Origin: an uncultured Clostridia bacterium
GTDB taxonomy: Bacteria > Bacillota > Clostridia > TANB77 > CAG-508
Assembly (NCBI GenBank): GCA_934149275.1
Contig: CAKPEG010000003.1
Coordinates: forward strand, 92,093-156,092
DNA length: 64,000 bases
Direction of reading: 5' to 3'
Shown: positions 8,489 through 16,980 of the stretch, piece after piece
Layout of the letters: the number at the start of each line of letters is the position of its first letter
Numbering within the stretch: position 1 is the stretch's first letter
Notes under the pieces: model-generated
What the model saw: only the letters and a program-made list of their open reading frames with translations
What the model was told of the DNA's origin: nothing
Databases searched by the model: none
Program-made: the position numbers and the translations under genes

Positions 8489-10771
8489 ATAAATATATTA
8501 CTAGTAGTAAATTTTGGGTATATACTAGGAATATTAATGGGGCTATACATAAACAAGGGTATAGCTCTATTTTTATGTGTAGAAATATTAATATACATAG
8601 TAATCTCAAATATAAGAAAAACAAAACGATATGTAAAATTATTAATAAATAAAAAGATTTTTATTATATTTTTAATTGCACAAATTACATCAGGAATAAT
8701 TGTTATCCAAAAAGAAAATAAATTTAAAAAAGCATATGAAAATATTGAGAATATACAAGCAATTGTGCAACTGGAGACAGACGGTATACAAAAAGAAAAT
8801 TATACAGAGTATGTAATTAAAATAGTAAAATGTGAGAATCATCCAAGTATAGAAAAAACGAATTTAAAAATGACAGAAACAAGAAATATTCAACATCAAA
8901 AAGGAGATATCATACAAATTCAAGGTGAGTATGAAAAAATAAGTTCATACAAAAATAAAGGAGTATTTAATTACGAAACTTATCTGAAAAAAGATAATAT
9001 ATATGGAAAAATTAAAGCGAATCAAATTACTCTAAAGCAGAGAACTAAAAATAAAATTAGAATTCCTCAAAAAATAAAGGAAAAGTTTAAACAAAATTTT
9101 GAAGAGAAAACAGCAAACTATTTTATAACAATTATTTTAGGCGATAAATCAGAATTAGATAAGCAAATAAAAGAGAATTTTCAAAATGGCGGAATATCAC
9201 ATTTACTAGCAATTTCAGGTATGCACATCAACTGCATAATTTTAATAATTACATACATAGTAAATAAAACAATAAACTCATACAAAATTCGAAAGATAAC
9301 CACAATTACTACGCTAGTAACTTATGGATTAATAATAGAATTTACGCCATCAGCTACAAGAGCAATAATAATGGCGGTTATGCATCAAACAGCATTAATC
9401 TTATTAGAAAAGGATAACTTTTTAGTAAACATTTCAATATCAAGCTTTATAATATTAATAATAAGCCCTTATTATTTAGTCGATACAGGATTTTTGCTCT
9501 CATTTACAGCAACAATAAGCATTGTATATGTATACAAAAAATTAAGAAGAGAAGTAAGTAAAAACAAGATAATTCAATCAATTGCAGACAGTTTGATATT
9601 AACAATATCCGCAAATATTTTAATAGCACAAATAGTAATATGTCTTTTTAAAAAGTTTTCATTATCAATGATTATAATGGGAATAATAATTTCACCTTTT
9701 ATATTTGTAATAGAAGTAATAGGGATTTTTAGCATAATTATTCCAAGTTTTATTCTAAAATTTTTAAAAGTACCTATTGAGTTTTTTATATCAATATTTG
9801 ATTTTTTATCGTCAATTAATTTTTTAACTATCTATTTAAAAGTTCCAAATATAATTCAAATTATTTTATATTATACAATTATTATTAAGTTTCTATTTAA
9901 GCCTAAAAGAAAAATCGTAAACCAAATATTAACCAGCATTATAGTAATTTCAATCATTAGTCAATTAATACAGTCTTCATGTTCTATGTTATTTAGAAGG
10001 TTTGAAATAAATTTGATAGATGTAGGACAAGGAGATAGTACGCTAATAGTTACTCCTAGAAATAAAAAGATATTAATAGATGGAGGAGGGAATGAAAATT
10101 ATGATATAGGAGAAAATGTGCTAATACCATATTTATTAAATAAGAAAATTAAACAAATAGATTATTTAATGATTTCACATTTTGACACTGATCATGTAGG
10201 CGGAACATTGAAAGTTTTAGAAAAATTAAAAGTTAAGCAAGTTATAATATCACAGCAAAAAGAAGATAGTTCGAACTTTCAAGAGTTTTTAAAAATTGCT
10301 GAAAAAAGAAATATTAAAATAATAGTAGTAAAAGCCGGAGACATTATTCAAATAGAAAAAAATATTTATATAGAGGTGCTATGGCCAACCGAAAAATTAG
10401 AAATATCAACTAATCCTTTAAATAATAATTCAATTGTAGCAAAATTAATTTATAATAATACCAGTATACTATTTACAGGAGATATTGAGGCAGAAGCTGA
10501 GAAAGAGTTAGTAAAAAAATATGGATATAAATTAAAGGCAGATATTTTAAAAGCAGCTCATCATGGATCAAAAACATCTTCAACTAAAGAGTTTGTAGAT
10601 AAGGTTAATCCAAATGTAGTGCTAATAGGAGTGGGACTAAATAATAAATTTGGACATCCTTCAGATAGTGTAATAAATAGATTTAAGCAAAGAAACATAC
10701 ATATTTATAGAACAGATTTAGAAGGAGAAGTTAATATAAAAATAAATAGTAAAGGAGTATTATGTAAATAA
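8489..10771 (+). CDS. comEC: ComEC/Rec2 family DNA-uptake channel, probable AUA start
   Basis: Membrane channel that carries single-stranded DNA into the cell in competent bacteria. After an N-terminal DUF4131-like region comes the polytopic Competence domain (around residues 195-470: GGISHLLAISGMHINCIILI is the signature). A C-terminal metallo-beta-lactamase domain follows (IDVGQGDSTLIVTPRNKKIL, SHFDTDHVGG, LFTGDIEAE, AAHHGSKTSST). The first ATG in frame is at 8537 with only a weak AGGA upstream. The frame is open back to 8489, where ATA lies 6 bases after ATGAGGTG, and the extra 16 codons complete the usual first hydrophobic segment (ILLVVNFGYILGILMG). I therefore place the start at the ATA. 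No comEA is adjacent; a pilus operon lies at 46.8 kb. Confidence 0.9.
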   Translation: MNILLVVNFGYILGILMGLYINKGIALFLCVEILIYIVISNIRKTKRYVKLLINKKIFIIFLIAQITSGIIVIQKENKFKKAYENIENIQAIVQLETDGIQKENYTEYVIKIVKCENHPSIEKTNLKMTETRNIQHQKGDIIQIQGEYEKISSYKNKGVFNYETYLKKDNIYGKIKANQITLKQRTKNKIRIPQKIKEKFKQNFEEKTANYFITIILGDKSELDKQIKENFQNGGISHLLAISGMHINCIILIITYIVNKTINSYKIRKITTITTLVTYGLIIEFTPSATRAIIMAVMHQTALILLEKDNFLVNISISSFIILIISPYYLVDTGFLLSFTATISIVYVYKKLRREVSKNKIIQSIADSLILTISANILIAQIVICLFKKFSLSMIIMGIIISPFIFVIEVIGIFSIIIPSFILKFLKVPIEFFISIFDFLSSINFLTIYLKVPNIIQIILYYTIIIKFLFKPKRKIVNQILTSIIVISIISQLIQSSCSMLFRRFEINLIDVGQGDSTLIVTPRNKKILIDGGGNENYDIGENVLIPYLLNKKIKQIDYLMISHFDTDHVGGTLKVLEKLKVKQVIISQQKEDSSNFQEFLKIAEKRNIKIIVVKAGDIIQIEKNIYIEVLWPTEKLEISTNPLNNNSIVAKLIYNNTSILFTGDIEAEAEKELVKKYGYKLKADILKAAHHGSKTSSTKEFVDKVNPNVVLIGVGLNNKFGHPSDSVINRFKQRNIHIYRTDLEGEVNIKINSKGVLCK

Positions 10772-10777
10772 AAAATC

Positions 10778-10806
10778 TTGAAAAAAACATAGAAAGATGC
10801 TATAAT
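10778..10806 (+). promoter_or_regulatory. Sigma-A promoter of the receiver-domain gene
   Basis: TTGAAA at 10778-10783, a 17-base spacer and TATAAT at 10801-10806, continuing ACGTAAT. The same TATAATACGTAAT string recurs in the promoter at 30270-30298. Confidence 0.75.
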
Positions 10807-10867
10807 ACGTAATATGTTAAATAGAAGTTTGTAAACGTTTTTATATCAACGAATAGGAGGAAAAACT

Positions 10868-11257
10868 ATGAGTAGAATATTAATCGTTGAAGACGACCGG
10901 ATAAAGCTACATACAGTTCTGGATATTATAAAACCAGAATACGAATACGACGTAGCTGTATGCGAAACAGGTGCAATGCGGTTAGCAATGCAGAAAGAAT
11001 ATGATATCTTAATAACAGATATGCAGTTTCCAAAAGAAAAAGAAGGGCCCATAGAGAGAAATGCGGGTCCAGAGCTTATAAAAAAACTGAAAGAGCTGTA
11101 CAAGGAAAAAATGCCTAAAGTAATAGTAAATTCATTAATTCCTATTACTAACGTATGGGAAAGACTAGGCGAAACACCGCCAGATGAATATGTTGGACAG
11201 GTAGTATTTGTACGGGATTTGGAAGCTATGCTAAAGAAAATAAAAGGAGAGACTTAG
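10868..11257 (+). CDS. Stand-alone response-regulator receiver-like protein
   Basis: 129 residues forming only a CheY-like receiver domain. The acidic pocket ILIVEDDRIK (residues 4-13), the expected phospho-acceptor Asp in YDILITDMQFP (near residue 51) and the Ser of KVIVNS (near residue 89) are in the right order. The usual beta5 lysine (xPK) is not obvious (YVGQVVFVRD). There is no output domain and no partner kinase nearby, so it may be a diverged receiver acting by protein contact. A TAGGAGG site precedes the ATG. Arginine is CGG in three places, unlike the neighbours. It has its own promoter and a terminator that overlaps its stop codon. Confidence 0.8.
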   Translation: MSRILIVEDDRIKLHTVLDIIKPEYEYDVAVCETGAMRLAMQKEYDILITDMQFPKEKEGPIERNAGPELIKKLKELYKEKMPKVIVNSLIPITNVWERLGETPPDEYVGQVVFVRDLEAMLKKIKGET

Positions 11258-11271
11258 GTCTCTTCTTTTAT
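11241..11271 (+). terminator. Rho-independent terminator overlapping the receiver gene stop
   Basis: Stem GAGAC / GTCTC with flanking A/T pairs and a TTAG loop, followed by TTCTTTTA. The stop codon is within the hairpin. Confidence 0.75.
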
Positions 11272-11333
11272 TATGTGTATAATTTCTTCGAAAAAGGTAC
11301 ATACTACCAACAAAAGAAAAAGGTGGTATATTT

Positions 11334-11912
11334 GTGAAGAAATTAATTATTTTTATTATAATGTTACTAATTTTTTTAGCTAGCTGTGGAATTGGATATT
11401 TTTATTTAAATACAAGAACGGATCAAAGAAATGATAGTAAAGCAGATGAAGGAGTAACTGTAATAAAAAATGATGTAGAAAACGAAACAATTTCAACAGA
11501 AACAACAGAAGAAAAAATTTCTCCAAATGCAGAATTAACAGAAGTTGTGTTGTATAAAAAATGTGGACATGAAATTGCAAAAAATAGCAAGGTTCCAACA
11601 GATATCGTTAATTTAGACGAAAAAAAGTTTGAAGAAAAATATAAAGAATATCAAATAGAAGAATTTTCAGATAAGCAAGTATCAATATATAATGAAGTAG
11701 ATAAAATGTGTCCAGAGCATTATAAGATAGGAGTAGCAGAGGGAGTAATAAACATATATAGAAAAGATGAAAATGGAGAAGAAGAACTGTATGAGATGAC
11801 AAATATATCATTAGAATATTTGCCTGAAGAAGAGCAGTCAAAATTAGAAAATGGAATTGAGATTATTGGAGAAGAAGAATTGAATTCTGTATTAGAAAAT
11901 TTAGAAAGTTAA
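11334..11912 (+). CDS. BofC C-terminal-domain-like exported protein
   Basis: 192 residues. An N-terminal hydrophobic segment (residues 3-26) includes LASCG, which could be a lipobox or just an anchor. A Ser/Thr/Glu-rich linker follows. The last 65 residues (MCPEHYKIGVAEGVINIYRK ... then NISLEYLPEEEQ and GIEIIGEEELNSVLE) resemble the BofC C-terminal domain found in many clostridial proteins. In Bacillus BofC acts in the intermembrane space of the forespore and tempers SpoIVB signalling in sigma-K activation. The N-terminal BofC domain is absent, so the role is only suggested. The start is GTG at 11334 after AAGGTGG. Confidence 0.6.
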   Translation: MKKLIIFIIMLLIFLASCGIGYFYLNTRTDQRNDSKADEGVTVIKNDVENETISTETTEEKISPNAELTEVVLYKKCGHEIAKNSKVPTDIVNLDEKKFEEKYKEYQIEEFSDKQVSIYNEVDKMCPEHYKIGVAEGVINIYRKDENGEEELYEMTNISLEYLPEEEQSKLENGIEIIGEEELNSVLENLES

Positions 11913-12050
11913 GTAATAGAATTATAAATATTATTATGATTGAGTATATAGAACAATTTGTGATACAAACTTTACTGTACAATATTATCATCATTTTAAT
12001 TAGAATTTTAATAATTATTTCTCAGTATAACTGGTAGATAGGTAAAGTGA

Positions 12051-12080
12051 AAAAAAGAGCGATTATTCGCTCTTTTTTGA
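12051..12080. terminator. Bidirectional rho-independent terminator
   Basis: AAAAAAGAGCGA, loop TTAT, TCGCTCTTTTTT: symmetric A and T runs let it work on both strands. It overlaps the clpE stop (minus strand) and closes the converging transcript from the BofC-like gene. The rest of 11913-12050 shows nothing I can interpret. Confidence 0.9.
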
Positions 12081-14384
12081 TTTAGCAGTTTTAGAAACTA
12101 CTGTAAATTTTAATTCATCTTTTTTACAATCTACTTTAACAGTTTGACCTGGCATAACCTCTGATCTTAAAAGCATTTCAGCAATTTCATCTTCAATATA
12201 TTTTTGAATTGCTCTTCTTAAAGGTCTAGCACCATATTTTAAATCAGTACCTTTTTCTAAAACATATTTTTTAGCAGAAGCAGTAACTGAAAGTTTAATA
12301 TCTTTATTAGCCAATGCTTCATCAGTATGTTTTAGTAATAAATCTATAATTTGAATTAATTCATCTGAAGTTAAACTATCAAATGTAACAATTTCATCAA
12401 CACGATTTAAAAATTCAGGTCTAAATAATTCTTTTAATGCAGAATTTATTTTTCCATTATCAACAGATTGTTTACCAAATCCTATTGAATTTGTATTTAA
12501 ATTTGAACCAGCATTAGATGTCATAATAATAATTGTATTTTCAAAATTAACTGTATTTCCTTGAGAATCAGTTAATTTGCCATCATCTAAAACTTGAAGT
12601 AAAATGTTAAATACATCTGGATGAGCTTTTTCTATTTCATCTAAAAGAATAATAGAATAAGGTTTTCTTTTAACTTTTTCAGTTAATTGACCAGCATCAT
12701 CATATCCAACATATCCTGGAGGAGAACCTATTAATTTAGATGTTGAATGACTCTCCATATATTCAGACATATCTATTCTTATAATTGAATCTTCACTTCC
12801 AAACATTTCAGAAGCAAGAGCCTTTGCTAGTTCAGTTTTACCAACACCTGTAGGACCTACAAATATAAATGAAGGTGGCCTTTTGGTAGTTTGAAGTCCA
12901 GCACGATTTCTTCTAATTGCTTTTGCAACGGCAGAAACAGCAGCATTTTGACCAATAATTCTCTTATGAAGATGTGCTTCTAAGTTTAATAATTTTTGAG
13001 TTTCAGCTTCAGTAATTTTTGTAACAGGAATTTTAGTCCAGTTTTCAATAACTTCAGCAATATCTTGAACAGTTAAAGCTTTTAACTGTAAATTTTTATT
13101 TAATTCTTCCAAACGATCATTTAAGATACATTCTTTAGTTTTTAAATCAGCAGCTTTTTGATAATCCTCAGTTGAATCAGAAGAAACAGCTTCTTCTTTT
13201 TCCTCAGCTATTTTAGCTAATTTATTTTTTATAACTTCAATTTCATAAAGTTCCTTATTATTAAGATTTATTCTAGAGCAAGCTTCGTCGATTAAATCGA
13301 TTGCTTTATCTGGTAGAAATCTATCATGAATATATTTTTCAGACATTTTAACAGTTTTTTCAATAACATCATTTGATATTAAAACTTTGTGATAATCTTC
13401 ATAATATTTTTTGATTCCTTGAATAATTTCAATAGTGTCATCAATTGAAGGTTCATCAACAATAACAGGTTGGAATCTTCTTTCTAAAGCAGAATCTTTT
13501 TCAATATATTTTCTATATTCAGTAAGAGTAGTAGTACCAATTAATTGAATTTCACCATTAGAAAGAGAAGGCTTCAAAATATTTGCAGCATTCATTGAAT
13601 GCTCTGCATCACCAGCTCCAATAATATTATGAATTTCATCAATAACTAATATAATATTTCCATAAGATTTACACTCATCAACTAAAGCTTTCATTCTTGA
13701 TTCGAACTGACCTCTAAATTGAGTTCCAGCAATAACTGAAGTCATATCAAGTAAATAAACTTCTTTATTAAGTAATTTAGCAGGAACATTTCCTTCTGCA
13801 ATTCTTATAGCTAAACCTTGAGCAATAGCAGTTTTACCAACACCAGGTTCACCAATTAAACAAGGATTATTTTTAGAACGTCTATTTAATATTTGAGTAA
13901 TTCTTTGAATTTCTTTGTTTCTACCAATAACTCTATCAAGCTTTCCTTGTTTAGCTTTATCTGTTAAATTTGTTCCAAAAGAATCAAGAAATTTTTTCTT
14001 TTTATTATCTTTAGGACGTTTTTCAGTTTTAACCTTTTTTCTACCAGATTGTTCTGAAGAATTAGCTGATGTAGAACTTTCAGAAGAATTATCTTTTTTA
14101 TTTAATCCAAAAATATTACCAAGCATTGGCCCTAAAGCTTGCATATCTTCACTATCCATATCTGAAATATTTTCAGTAATGTCGTTAAAAATATTTTCTA
14201 ATTGAGATGACATATCATTAAGCTCTTCTTCTGAAAGATTAGATTGCTTAGCTAATACTTCAAGAGGATTAATTCCTTTTTCTTTAGCACAGCTGTAGCA
14301 TAAACCTTCAACTGAATTTTTATCATCTTCAATCTTATTTATAAATATAACCGCTGTATTTTTTTTACATATTGAACATAACAT
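12063..14384 (-). CDS. clpE: ClpE-like AAA+ unfoldase with N-terminal zinc finger
   Basis: HSP100 ATPase that unfolds substrates for the ClpP peptidase. 773 residues from the ATG at 14384, which gives the product starting MLCSICKK after AAGGAG; a longer open frame upstream has no ribosome site. The N-terminal zinc finger has C3-x2-C6 and C29-x2-C32. A linker carries a Ser/Lys-rich stretch. The first AAA+ module has GEPGVGKTA, the UVR-like coiled region lies near residues 395-435, and the second AAA+ module has FVGPTGVGKTELAKALASEM. No double Clp_N repeat is present, which favours ClpE over ClpC. The promoter has no clear CtsR heptad repeats, although ClpE is usually in the CtsR regulon. Confidence 0.93.
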   Translation of the reverse strand: MLCSICKKNTAVIFINKIEDDKNSVEGLCYSCAKEKGINPLEVLAKQSNLSEEELNDMSSQLENIFNDITENISDMDSEDMQALGPMLGNIFGLNKKDNSSESSTSANSSEQSGRKKVKTEKRPKDNKKKKFLDSFGTNLTDKAKQGKLDRVIGRNKEIQRITQILNRRSKNNPCLIGEPGVGKTAIAQGLAIRIAEGNVPAKLLNKEVYLLDMTSVIAGTQFRGQFESRMKALVDECKSYGNIILVIDEIHNIIGAGDAEHSMNAANILKPSLSNGEIQLIGTTTLTEYRKYIEKDSALERRFQPVIVDEPSIDDTIEIIQGIKKYYEDYHKVLISNDVIEKTVKMSEKYIHDRFLPDKAIDLIDEACSRINLNNKELYEIEVIKNKLAKIAEEKEEAVSSDSTEDYQKAADLKTKECILNDRLEELNKNLQLKALTVQDIAEVIENWTKIPVTKITEAETQKLLNLEAHLHKRIIGQNAAVSAVAKAIRRNRAGLQTTKRPPSFIFVGPTGVGKTELAKALASEMFGSEDSIIRIDMSEYMESHSTSKLIGSPPGYVGYDDAGQLTEKVKRKPYSIILLDEIEKAHPDVFNILLQVLDDGKLTDSQGNTVNFENTIIIMTSNAGSNLNTNSIGFGKQSVDNGKINSALKELFRPEFLNRVDEIVTFDSLTSDELIQIIDLLLKHTDEALANKDIKLSVTASAKKYVLEKGTDLKYGARPLRRAIQKYIEDEIAEMLLRSEVMPGQTVKVDCKKDELKFTVVSKTAKSKKSE

Positions 14385-14453
14385 ATATAAGTAATCTCTC
14401 CTTAAAAATAATTCTAAATATTCCCATAAAAATGTGAATAAATATACTAAAAT

Positions 14454-14482
14454 ATAATACAACAAAAAAACGTAATAGTCAA
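14454..14482 (-). promoter_or_regulatory. Sigma-A promoter of clpE
   Basis: Read on the minus strand: TTGACT at 14482-14477, a 17-base spacer and TATTAT at 14459-14454. About 70 bases of leader follow. Confidence 0.65.
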
Positions 14483-14514
14483 GGCTAGAGGGAATTAATA
14501 AATAAATTTTATAA

Positions 14515-14543
14515 TTGAAATTACAGCTTTTTAATGTTATACT
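14515..14543 (+). promoter_or_regulatory. Sigma-A promoter of the 14595 gene
   Basis: TTGAAA at 14515-14520, a 17-base spacer and TATACT at 14538-14543. It is divergent from the clpE promoter. Confidence 0.65.
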
Positions 14544-14594
14544 ATAATAAATTATTTTTATTTTGGAAAAATATGAATCATACGAGGAGTAAAT

Positions 14595-15467
14595 ATGGAA
14601 AAAAATAAAGAAAAAGATACAGATAAAATATTAGGAATGAATAGAACAATGTTTTTCGTAATAGTAATTTTATTATGCATATTATCTTTGAGTATAGGAA
14701 TTTATGCTCAAGTATTTTATAGATACTCAGACACAGATCCATTCATGTTAGGAATTGGCGTTGGAAAAACACAAGATGCTGCAGAAATAACAGAATTGAA
14801 AAATAATTTTAATAAAATTTTTACAAATGATTTATCAGGAAAAACAAATAAAAATATAAAGAAAAAAGACGATAACAAAGATGTGGTTTATACATTACAA
14901 ACTGCAAATCAAAAAGAAACTAATAAATACAATATAAGTGCGACTATTCCAAAGATAAATATTGATGCAGATTATGCTGAAAAAATTAATGCACAAATAA
15001 AAGTTAATTATACAGATAAAATAGAAAGTATAATTGAAGGAAAAAACAAAGACGAAACAGATTATAGTGTAACATATAAAGCATATTTAAATGGAGATTT
15101 ATTATCATTAATAATAAAAGAAACTATTCGTGAAGGAAAAAATACACAAGCAGTTAAAATAAAAACATATAACTATAATTTAAATAATAATACAGAAGTA
15201 TCAATAATGGATTTAGTTGATGCAAAAGGATATACTCAGAAAAGTTTACAAAAAGAAATTGATGCTGAATTAAAGGATCTTGAGAAAAAAGATGAAGAGT
15301 TAAAAAATCAATTCTCAGATGTTCGTTTAAGAGACTTATCAAGCAATATATATAAAATTGAAAATACAGAGAATTTTATAGTGAATGAAAATGGATATTT
15401 ATATTTGATTTATGCGTATGGAAATACAGAAAATACAAATAAGATGGATATAATAATATTTGAATAG
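14595..15467 (+). CDS. Membrane-anchored protein, DUF4163/DUF3298-like ectodomain
   Basis: 290 residues. A short cytoplasmic N-terminus, one membrane helix (about residues 19-40) and an extracellular domain. The ectodomain pattern (YNISATIPKINID, AEKINAQIKVNYTD, TYKAYLNGDLLSLIIKET, KTYNYNLNNNTEVSIMDLVD) resembles the DUF4163 plus DUF3298 pair seen in PdaC and RsiV. In those proteins this region is a substrate- or lysozyme-binding module. No deacetylase catalytic domain is attached. The gene is 11 bases from the YibE/F gene and is presumably co-transcribed with it. The family assignment comes from pattern reading and is tentative. Confidence 0.6.
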   Translation: MEKNKEKDTDKILGMNRTMFFVIVILLCILSLSIGIYAQVFYRYSDTDPFMLGIGVGKTQDAAEITELKNNFNKIFTNDLSGKTNKNIKKKDDNKDVVYTLQTANQKETNKYNISATIPKINIDADYAEKINAQIKVNYTDKIESIIEGKNKDETDYSVTYKAYLNGDLLSLIIKETIREGKNTQAVKIKTYNYNLNNNTEVSIMDLVDAKGYTQKSLQKEIDAELKDLEKKDEELKNQFSDVRLRDLSSNIYKIENTENFIVNENGYLYLIYAYGNTENTNKMDIIIFE

Positions 15468-15478
15468 GAGGCAAAATT

Positions 15479-16789
15479 TTGAAAAAGACGATAGGTAAAA
15501 TACTACTTGGAATGTTTATAACAATTGTAATGTTTAGTTTTTATATTGTTAAAGCGGATGAGAATGAAAATACGGAAGAAAGTAAAAATAAAACAGAAGC
15601 AGTTGATGGTGAGAATAAAATAGAACCAGCCGAAAATAAGACGGAAGAGATTGCAACAAACCAAACAGCAGTAGAAAGTACAGAAGGAAAAAAAGACGGA
15701 ACAAATTTAAAAGAAGAAAGTATTAAAGCAAAAGTTATTGAGGTAGGAAATCCATACGAAAGAGACAATGGAAGTGGTGGAAAAGAAACCGTTCAAGATG
15801 TAAAAGTAAAAATACTAGAAGGAGAGAACAAGGACGAAAAATTTAGTACTACATACATATTAACATACGATTTAGATAATAAAATAGTAGGATATAAACT
15901 AAGAGAAGGAAACACTGTATTTGTAAATATTTCTGAAGAAAATGAAAAAGTTAAAGTATCAATTCAAGATATTGTTAGACAAAATTATTTAATAGGATTG
16001 GTTGTATTCTTTTTTGCTAGTATAATTCTTATAGGAAGAAAAAAAGGATTGAAGTCAATAATAGGCTTGGTTATAACTGTTTTAGCAATATTCTTTATAT
16101 TAGTTGCAACAATATTTAAAGGCTATAATGCAATTATAGTATCAATAGGTACATGTTTCTTAATAATAGTATTAACATTTGCAATAATTGGAGGATGGAA
16201 CAAAAAAACATTTTCAGCAGCACTTGGAACACTAGGAGGTGTAGTGCTAGCTGGAGTAATTGCAAGTATCACAGGATACCTAGCACAATTATCAGGAGCA
16301 GGCAAAGAAGAAGCAATAATGTTAAGCGTAGCTTCAAAAGACGTTGTATTTAACTTTAGAGAATTATTATTTGCAGAAATCATAGTTTCAGCATTAGGTG
16401 CATGCATGGACGTAGGAATGTCAATATCATCAAGTCTAAGCGAATTGAAAATGAAAAATCCAAGTATGACAGGAAAAGAATTATTTAAAAGTGGAATGAA
16501 TATAGGTGGAGATATGATTGGAACAATGACAAATACATTAATACTTTCATTTATAGGATCATCACTAGTATTAGTTTTATTATACATGTCATCAAGCGTA
16601 AAATTTACGGATGTTATAAATATTGAAGCAATTGCAACAGAAGCAGTATGCGCAATAGCTGGAAGTGTAGGAATTGTATATACAGTTCCAATAACAGCAC
16701 TTATATATTCATTCATGAATAGAGATAAAGAGATTTACAAAGTTAAATCTGAAAACATTGTCGAAGGAAAAAGAAGTTTGAAAATATAA
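15479..16789 (+). CDS. YibE/F family multipass membrane protein
   Basis: 436 residues. A signal peptide or first membrane helix (residues 7-26), a Glu/Asn/Lys-rich extracytoplasmic region, a small beta-rich segment (KAKVIEVGNPYERDNGSGGK ... NTVFVNISEEN), then about seven membrane helices from residue 165 onward. The hallmark YibE/F stretch is there (IGRKKGLKSIIGLVITVLAI, LGTLGGVVLAGVIASITGYL, GACMDVGMSISSSLSELKMK). The family's function is unknown; some members are proposed transporters. The start is TTG at 15479, set by TAGGAGG eight bases upstream. The gene ends at palindromic element A1, which separates it from the converging htrA. Confidence 0.85.
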   Translation: MKKTIGKILLGMFITIVMFSFYIVKADENENTEESKNKTEAVDGENKIEPAENKTEEIATNQTAVESTEGKKDGTNLKEESIKAKVIEVGNPYERDNGSGGKETVQDVKVKILEGENKDEKFSTTYILTYDLDNKIVGYKLREGNTVFVNISEENEKVKVSIQDIVRQNYLIGLVVFFFASIILIGRKKGLKSIIGLVITVLAIFFILVATIFKGYNAIIVSIGTCFLIIVLTFAIIGGWNKKTFSAALGTLGGVVLAGVIASITGYLAQLSGAGKEEAIMLSVASKDVVFNFRELLFAEIIVSALGACMDVGMSISSSLSELKMKNPSMTGKELFKSGMNIGGDMIGTMTNTLILSFIGSSLVLVLLYMSSSVKFTDVINIEAIATEAVCAIAGSVGIVYTVPITALIYSFMNRDKEIYKVKSENIVEGKRSLKI

Positions 16790-16795
16790 ACAAAC

Positions 16796-16959
16796 GAAAA
16801 AAACATATTAGAATTTTGAATATCGCGCAGGGACCAAACGAACGAAGTGAGTTCGATTGAAGCATTCTACCCGATTTGAAAATAAAAATAACAAATTTTT
16901 ATTTTCAAAAATCGAGGAATGCGCCAGCAAGATAATTCAAAATTTAATATGTTTTTTTC
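16796..16959 (+). repeat. Palindromic intergenic element, family A (copy A1)
   Basis: Outer arms of about 29 bases (16796-16824 and 16931-16959) are complementary almost end to end. Inside are GCGCAG at 16825, the conserved core CGATTGAAGCATTCTACCCG, an A/T hairpin closed by GCATTC/GAATGC, and CAGCAAG at 16925. It fills the gap between the converging yibE/F-like gene and htrA. Confidence 0.85.
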
Positions 16960-16980
16960 ATCTATTAATTTTTCATAAAA

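Noticed and set aside
14385..14465. 27-codon N-terminal extension of ClpE
   Set aside because: It contains the ribosome site and leader of the gene and reaches into the -10 region; the product would be a hydrophobic tail unlike any ClpE.
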